From Gigantopelta aegis (lineage: Eukaryota; Mollusca; Gastropoda; Neomphalida; Peltospiridae): a stretch of DNA of 64,000 bases. The position numbers and the translations under genes are program-made. Location of the stretch: the NCBI RefSeq assembly GCF_016097555.1, contig NC_054702.1, positions 110,647,014-110,711,013 on the forward strand. Reading direction: 5' to 3'. Position 1 is the first letter of the stretch; every line of letters starts with the position of its first letter. Of the stretch, positions 48,901 through 57,900 are shown piece after piece. The notes beneath the pieces were generated by a model. It was not told where the DNA came from, ran no database searches, and saw nothing but the letters and a program-made list of their open reading frames with translations.

Positions 48901-51900
48901 TATCAGACATGATAATAATAATTTTTCAATCTGTGAAAAGAAAGAAAAACCAACCATAACACAAACACAAAGCTGGTAAATAAAGACGCCATTTTGCAAA
49001 TGGCATCCGACACGACAATCAGCGATATAAACAACATTTCACGTAATTAAATGCTTGGAAAGTCAAGCGAAATACGCGAAAGACATACGAAAGCTAACGA
49101 AATTGAAGGTGATAAACATTTCACCCAACCACAAATACAAAACCAAAGGTCTTATAATTTTTTTACTCCAAAACAGAGCCAAGCAAAAGGACGTCCAGAC
49201 CTTTTAGCGAAGAGAAAAAGAAGGAAGTTACAGTCATGTGACCGGAACTAGAGAGCAGTATGCAGTAGAAGAATTTAGGCCATCCCATTGGCTGTTGGGA
49301 TGTTCGGACCAGCCCATTTGCATGGGGGGGGGGGGGGGGGGAGGTGCCCTTGTTTGAGGACAGGTAATGTGAAAAGAAATAAAAGTTGATGGAAAAACAT
49401 TGCACAGATACCAGACAAATCGGTATTAGAAAAGCTCCACTGACGAATGTCATAGTGGAGGTAAAATTTGTATTTAAATCTTTTATATTTAAAACTCTCG
49501 AAGAAAACAGACTGAATACTTTCACTGCTAAAATTTTATTTAAATTTAAATTCTCATTTTTTGTGAAGACTGCCAAACGAATCATGGTACCAAGTTTCAG
49601 AACTACTGTATTCAATAACAACTGAAAGAAAATGGACTTTCAAATTTTCAATTTAAATTTTAAAAACATTTAATGAAAATTCAATATATCCTAAATATTT
49701 ATCTGTTAGTTTCTGAAGTGTGCCACAGATGATCATTGTACTAAGTTTTAGAACAATTCATTCAAAACTGTAGACGATAAACTTCAAAGGAAAAATGTAT
49801 GGACAGACAATAGAAAAATCAGTATTAAAACCCTCTGCTGATGAACCTCATGGCTGATCTAAAAAGAAAAATAAGGGAGAAAAACAGACTATGAAATGAC
49901 AATAGTATTTAATATATGCAATGAATGAATTAAAATGGAAAAAAACCTGTCAATGTTGACACACGTTCCATAAACCCTGTAAACAAATGTGTAAATGATT
50001 TTAAAATGTCCTATGATGAAGGATACTTGCAGAATGTCTCCATGATATATGGCAAGTTTAATGGAATGATTGCACTTTTTGGAACATAGTTAACAACAGA
50101 CACTGAAAAGGAACAATCAATTAAATTAATCAGGATAAATCTGAATAACTTAATTTATATCACACTACATAAAATAACATGAAACAAATTATGTCAAATT
50201 TCAGATTTTATCAATTTTACTAACAATTAAATGTAATGTCAAATTAATTATCAGTAATTAAAAATGTTTACTTCACAAAAGGTACATTTGGGACTGAATT
50301 GAGAAAGAAAAAAGACAATTCAAATTTTAAATTAATAAACACTTATGCTGACCTCTAGTTTTAGGTCAATAATTAAGATTTTGGAATAAATGTATGGTAA
50401 AGTCTATAACAATTAAATCTGTATACAAATGTGGACAGTCCACTGAATAAAGGAAGACAACTCTATATATTAATAACCAGTGAAAAAAAAAGAAGCAAAA
50501 AAAGAAGAAAATATTTAAAGTTCAAATCATATTGATAACAACTACAATAATTACTCTCCTACCTTTAATTAATGTTAGATTTCCACCAAGTTTTGTCCAG
50601 ACACAAGTTGTAAAAAAAACATTACAGTGATACAGATTTCACATAGGAGACTGCATGGACTTCGCTAACATCGCACAGGGAAAACTACATGCAGTTTTCG
50701 GCTGTCTGCCATTTTGCTTTTTTTGTGGAGTAATTTATCATAGTTGTTAACAATTTGGTTTGGATTTTAGTAGGAACATACCTGAATAAAACAAATCCAC
50801 AGGATGACCTAAGAATAACAATGGTGGCCTGCGCCCGTGGATGATGCGTAAGAGTTTGGTTTGATTGTCAATGGCTGGGTAGACGCAGGCCACTTCCATG
50901 TTGGGCATGTAGCAGTCACTCTGGAGTTTACATACCGGCCGGTCCGTGGTGGTCCGTGCAGGAAGACACGCATACTTCTACAACAGAGAAGAAACCCCTA
51001 ACAATTCTTAATGATAGAGAACTGCATTATGAAAAAAGTTAAAGTTTGTTTTGTTTAATGACACGACTAGAGCATGTTGACTGTATTAATAATCGGCTAT
51101 TGGATGTCACACATTTGGTAATTTTGATATTTAGTCTTAAAGAGGAAACCTGCTACATTTTCCCATTAGTAGCTAGGAATTTTTTATATGCACCATCCCA
51201 CAGACAGGATAGCACATACCATACCATTGATACACCAGTTGTGATGCACTGGCTGGAACAAGAAATAACCGATGTGCATCAAACGAAAACTTTACCACTA
51301 GGCTACCTGCATTATGAATATACTCAGGTCAGCTTCAAAGACATTTTGATTGCTTAACTTGACTTACCCTGTAAAGTTATCCAGACTCATTTGTAAAAGA
51401 ATTCATTTATTTTTATCTGCTTTTCTTTTTAAAAATATCCTGCTAATGTGATTCGATGCCTTAATTTTTAAAATTAAGGAATTACCAAGTGACTCATTAT
51501 TAAAATAATGGTAGGCAAAACATATTTAAGCATGACCCAACCAAATTATTATTTGAACAAAGACAAAGTTTAAGTAATTTAATGTCGTGAGCATCTTAAC
51601 TAAACTCCAACGCCATATAACTGAAAATAAAATGTGTTGAGTGCGTCCTTAAATAAAACATTTCCTTAACTAAACAGCCCTTCTTTATATGAAAAAAAAG
51701 CATCCACAAATATAAAACATACACTGCAAGGTTTATAAAAGGAGGGAAATGAAAAATGGTATTATGGGTCTATTTTAATAGAATAAAATTTTGAAAACAA
51801 ATGTTCAAACTGCATAAAACAATTCTGAATGACATGTCAGACAATGTTTATTGTACATAAAATCTTTGAAAAAAACCCCAGTTCGTCTACAAACAATGTC

Positions 51901-54900
51901 CACTACATAGACTTTTATATTCTACAGTTATCATTATAATTAAGCTAAAATAAAAAACAAGCTGGGAAAATATGACAAAAGTATTTGGGTAAATTAAAAA
52001 AAAGAAATGATAAAATGGGGTAGATTACTATCTGGGAACACAGAATGAATGACTGAATGAAATGAAATGCCACAATCTGATGACAGGCACATTTTAAAAT
52101 TCTAACATGCAAAGGTGAAAATCTGAATTAAACATGTCCAAAGAAACATCATTGTCCATGGCAACTATCTGGAAAGCAAACTTGGGCACACTCTAAGTGG
52201 AGTTGAGAAATAACTAGAATGCAGGTATGTAAATGAAACACCACAAGCCAACAAAAACGTGTGTAGTTTCTACCTTCACCCACATCTATAACTACAAGTC
52301 CTGCCCAGATGGTTATTATAACTTATTACCCATTCCTTTTCATCACCGAACTGCTAGCAAGATATAAAAATAATATATGCATAATTACGCTGAAAGTAGT
52401 AAGCAACTCTTGAAATTTGTGACATCTATCAGCAGTGGCGCCACAGAACAGAAACTGTGGCAAAATTGATCATTGCGTAGTTACTTTATTATTTGTACTA
52501 AATTACCTTGACTATATGATTAATTTCAAGGGCTGATTAAGTCATATTTTACGATAAGCAGAATACATGTACTACAAAATTTATCTAAGATGCAATTATT
52601 CACACATAATCAATAAACATCTCTTGGATGTTCTAAATTTTATGCTATAAATGTACAATGTATTTTTGTGGAGGAATTGGGGGGAGTATAAAACAAATTT
52701 GCCCATTTTTGGCAGATATACCTAATGGATGACCCCAAGCAGTAATCACACTCTTCTTAACTTGCATATACACAACCTGTGATCTAACCACAGCTACCGT
52801 GTGTGCTACCACACTGTATACTTACAGTGCTACCTGTCTTCTTGCTGTGATACATGAAGCAGAGATGGGTGTTACTTGTTACATTGCAGCAGTCCACAAA
52901 ATCAACAGTGCTGGAAAAATCTGCCAAGAGAAAAAAAACAAGTGAGATGGTTTAACAAGCATTCTGAAAGTACCGATAAAGCAGTTCATGTCTGCTACAG
53001 GACCCAACAAATGTTCATATCTCTTAAGTTTCTAGGCAAATCCCCACAACAGTCAAACTTGATCTGTAACTCTACATGATAAAGCTACAAACAAAATTCC
53101 AGCTCAATATCTTGACGCATTGTGAAAAATTCTGGACAACTATATGTAGGACAGATAAAGAGACAGACAGACAGACAGATGAAGTTAAACACGGAACAGT
53201 TCATAGTCAACCATCTGCATACAAAAAACCCAGATGTGTTGACATGTGTCTGTTACACGTATTAGTGGAAGAGCACCCCATATCTAAGAGTTAAAATGAT
53301 AAATGTTACAAAGGTTATAGAGTATTATTAGAAATAACTGAAAAATGACTTGTGACAGTATAAAAATTACTGTGGATGGTCTGTATAAAAAAGTTAATTG
53401 ATAAAAATATATCTGAGATTGCAGCTTCAATATCTCAAATACAAAGCAAAACAAACAAAACTGCATTAAGTGTTTGAAATTTTCCAAGAAACCATTTACT
53501 TATACCTACTCTTTATCACAAATAAGTTCACTTGGCAATACAAATGTGTGTAATACGGACTCACTTTTTGGCGAGGTATCAAGATCTTTGATAAGCGGGA
53601 CCGGCATACAGTGTCCGAGGGACTGCTCCTTCATGCTGGCCAGGATACAGGTGTGCCATGAGTCGATGTTCGTCACGGGGCAGTCACTGACGCGCGTGAT
53701 CGTTTCTCCAGCCAGTAAACCTCGAGGACCAGAAACAGCCGAATGCTAGATGAAATGTACGTTAAATTAAACATCACTGTCTAATACATGCAGCTCCACA
53801 TGACACTTTCATTATAGGCATATTTCATTTTGATCACTTAACAAATACATAAATAAATTAATATAGATAAAAAATATATCGAAAATTACTGATCATTAAA
53901 CATGTATCAAATTACATATTAGTTATTACTTCATCCACCTGACAAAAAGGTGAGACAAATTCTTAAATAATCTCCAAAAACATTTTCAATGAGGCTGTTT
54001 CAAATAATGAACATTTGTATTTTATCAGAACTTCCATTTAGAAATATTTATTACATTTTAGTCATCTTGGCTTTAAAATATTTCTTTTTGTAAAAGACAA
54101 ACAGAAACCTTAATATAGCCTACCGCAGGGCTCACCCTGGATTGAATATACTTAGCCAAAGTGTACAAACTGGAATAAATCTGAATAACAAAACCGTATT
54201 GCCTGAACAAAATCAAAGACAGCAATGGGGGTAGGGGCAGTTAATATATTACTTTATTTTTTTAGTGGGGGAGTGGATCTTCAGAGTTAGAAGCCAGTAC
54301 CCCTTGCAACCACCCAACCCCACTTCTAAGGCCTATGACAACATTAAATCAACAAACATACAGAAATATGGGGATGGGTGGATGTTTATGGACATAGGGT
54401 TTTTTCCCAAATAAAAATTTGACAGCTACTAATTTTTTTCCAAATAGAGCTCATTATTTCTTTGAATAGCAATCTTTAAGTCTTTATGTTAGTTTCAATT
54501 TTTTTTTTTTAAAGTAACCTTTCAATTCTCCACCGACATGTTAATTTCCCATAGGTGCGAAATTAACAAAGACAAAGGAAATAAATGAAACAACAGTTAA
54601 GTATTAATTGATGCGAACAACTATTGTAATCGTATTGTTTAATGTCCGCAAAGTTGTCTCTTGACACGTGGGTCTCATCTGACTGTGAAGCATGATATAT
54701 ATTCACACTGACAGCAGTTCAACCAACGAACGTTTTCCTAACATTCACAACTATTTGCTTGGGTCCCGACATGGCCATTTGGTTTAACGTGAAGCTCATA
54801 AACCAGTCTAGTGGACGTTTTTTTTGCTGTGTCTGGCTGAACTCAGCCTTGGAATAGCCTACATGTCTTTCGGCCCTGAACTAGCATGTGTATTCAAATT

Positions 54901-57900
54901 GACATGCATTGTCGGTCTGTTTTTATTACTTTGATTCAGAGACTTAACAAAGTTAAAATAATAATCTACAGATCTTTCAGACTTTTCTTTCATACATGTT
55001 GAACACATGCCGTTAAAATTAATAACCATGATTATTAAAATAAGCAAACATCATTACACAGTAGGCCTATTCTGGATAACACCGTTCCTCGTTACCAGTC
55101 GCGAGATCGCTATTATGATAATTGAATATTTGGTATTATTATTATATTTCAGGTGTCGGATAGATTATGTAACTGGTTTTTTACATCAGAAGATAGAAAA
55201 TAGCTTAGCCAAAATTTTAGCCACTTGCAAATTTTATTAGCCTTTTTTGTAAAAATTAGCCAATAGCTAATTTGGTTACCGATAGCGCGAGTCCTGTACC
55301 CCATATTTCACAGTAAATATTATTTACACTTCCATCACCGGTGAAAAATACGGTTAACAAAAGAAAGCGGCTATGTTAACCTCAGTTGCTACCACGACCT
55401 CCAGCCTGTAAAGTGTGCACTTACTTCTTCCACCTGGCTGACACAGACCCCTTGTCCCTGAGAATAGAACGGAACCAGCAGGTACGGCATTGAGAATAAA
55501 AACATCAAGGCTATGATAACGATCACAAAGTTATGCCAAACACCAGCACAGTAAATTCGCAGTTGTCTAAGAGGGGAGACAACTTGGATGTGTTCTGTAG
55601 AAAGATCAACAAATGCTCCTGGATACATGACGAACATAAAAATGCCAAATCCATTTACTCTTACTTGTTCCCTGTTTTAAAAAAAAGAAGACTGAAATTA
55701 AATTAAATTATAAAAGTATATCACAGTGTGCCTAAACTGGATCCTGAAAACCCCCAAAATCTTGTCAAAACCTGTTTCATGGTCCCGAATTTCTAAATTC
55801 TAAAACGACACCCTCTAAACACCAGATCCTGTCTATATTGGATAAATATTATGTACCCAATGTGATCCGGTTTAGACAGGTTTCACTATATATTTTTTAC
55901 TTTTAAAGAGTCAGATCACTATTTTTCAAAAATGGTATCCATAAATAAATAGAGATGTATGAATATATTTCTGAAATGTTCAAGTTTATTTGTTACCATG
56001 TATTTATCAAAAAGACAAGAAAGGGCAAACAATATTCGTTTTAATAACATCCCATCACACTGATCCAGGTATTAGCTGTCAAACATACATGATAGGTAAT
56101 TATGACATGATCTAGCATTTGAAAGGAAATCTGAAACTACTACATTTAAGCTACTCTTGTCCCAGTTAGCAGCAATACACAAATCAAGAATTAAACTAAA
56201 AAAAATATATATACCAGGGTCAACAAATTTTCATATCTCCCAAGTTCAAAGGCCATAACTCTGCCAAAAATGGGGATATTGCCATTAAAGTCAAACTTGA
56301 TCTGTAACAGTAAAGCTAAACACAAAATCTGAGTTCAGTATCTTGAGGCATTCCAGACAAATGTGCGGAAAACAAATTTTTGTATCTCCTAAGTTCAAGG
56401 GTCATAACTCTGTCAAATATCGGTAAATCACCATTAAAGTCAAAATTGTTCTGTAACAGTTCTAAAGTTATACACAACATTTCAGCTCAATATCTTGAGG
56501 CATTGTGAAAACAAATGTCCAGAAAACTATATGTGGGATAGACGGATGTATGGAGATTTATGAAACCTATAGTCCCTTCCAGTTGGACTGGTAGGGGACA
56601 AAAACAAATATCTGAGACTATTACCGGACAGCAGCCACAGCATGGCCCACCTCATGAAGGATTCCACACACCAGGAGAGTTAACAGGTAGTATGAAATCT
56701 GACTTGTTGGTAGGTTCACTCCAGGCATCTGAAACAAATAACATCGCCCAAATATAGAAGAATGTAAAATAAAGCTTACATTGAAATATTATTAAAATTA
56801 ACGACTATCAATTTTAGTGACAAAAAATTAAAGATGCAATAATCTCTATAGAAACAGGAAATAAGGTTAATAAAATGTGTTGACTGGTTCCAAACAATTA
56901 ATTACATAAATGTATAGTAGGTGGTTACAAGTGCCTCTTAACAATGCCAGAAGTAACTACTGAACACTCCCTGAAGTGGTCAGACTAAGCCCACAGCTAT
57001 AAGCTGATGGGGAATGGCAGGTGGGTGGCACAGATAGTCACAAGACACAAGCATCTGTCATAGCTGGAAAGACAAGGACTGGGATGTGGAGGTGGACAGC
57101 GAAAGAAGTTGAAAGATAGGAGGAGTTGCCAGATCGGGAACAAATGAGATGGAATTCAAAGGAGAGAAAGGAGAGAAAGGAAAGGGGCAGTGGATAAAAA
57201 AAATGGAGCCATAACTCTGTTCAGGAGCCATAACTCTGTGAAAAATAGTTAAATCACCATAAAAGTCAAACTTGACCTGTAATAGTACATATTAAATATA
57301 TATTCAAAATTTCAGCTCAATATTGTGAAAAAAAGTCCATGCCATGGAGATTACCGCAGAGTTTTTTATTCTCTGTGGCATTTTTTTCTGCCATGACTAT
57401 ATTGGATTTTTTTTCAAGATGTATTTTTTCCTTATTGTTAAAAATAAAATAAACTTTGTTGACTAAAAACAGAGTAAAAGTTAATATTAAAACAGTAACT
57501 GCACCATTATTACTAAGTATCTGAATCTCAGCGTCTTTGGGCATGATCGAAAATACATGTAAATTACCAATCCAAAGTTCAGCCAGCAAATGTTTCGCTA
57601 ATGTTCGCAAACTATCTGATTGGTTCCCGACGTGGCCATTTGGTTTACCGTGAAGCGTTTAAACCAGTCTGGCGAATTTTTATGCTTTGTCAAGCTGAAC
57701 TCGATCCAGCATTAAGCGAGTTCCAACTAGGTCATTGAACTATGTTGACTGTTCATAGCACGTGCATTGCAGGAACCACTGGCTTGCAAAGGGGGGTTGA
57801 GGTGACAGCTTATAAATTGTTGAACTGTGGCTATGGTGCATTACGGGTGTTTTATTTTCAGTAAAATATTCAACATATACTCCTACAAGCCTGATGATGA

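Larger units (their letters stand above)
43502..49380 (-). mobile_element. DIRS-type tyrosine-recombinase retrotransposon, structurally near-complete but coding-defective
   Basis: The element lies within MBTPS2 intron 8, in the same orientation as the gene. Order 5' to 3' on the minus strand is gag-like, RT-RNase H, then a tyrosine recombinase overlapping the RT-RNase H end, which is the DIRS1 layout. The termini share an inverted repeat, including TTCTTCTACTGCATACTGCT near 43544 and its reverse complement near 49254. Just inside the left end is an internal complementary region. 43647-43684 is a perfect 38-bp reverse complement of the left edge (43502-43539), and 43698-43731 is a perfect 34-bp reverse complement of the right edge (49347-49380). 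No target duplication is visible, as expected for this class. All reading frames are interrupted. Confidence 0.93.
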
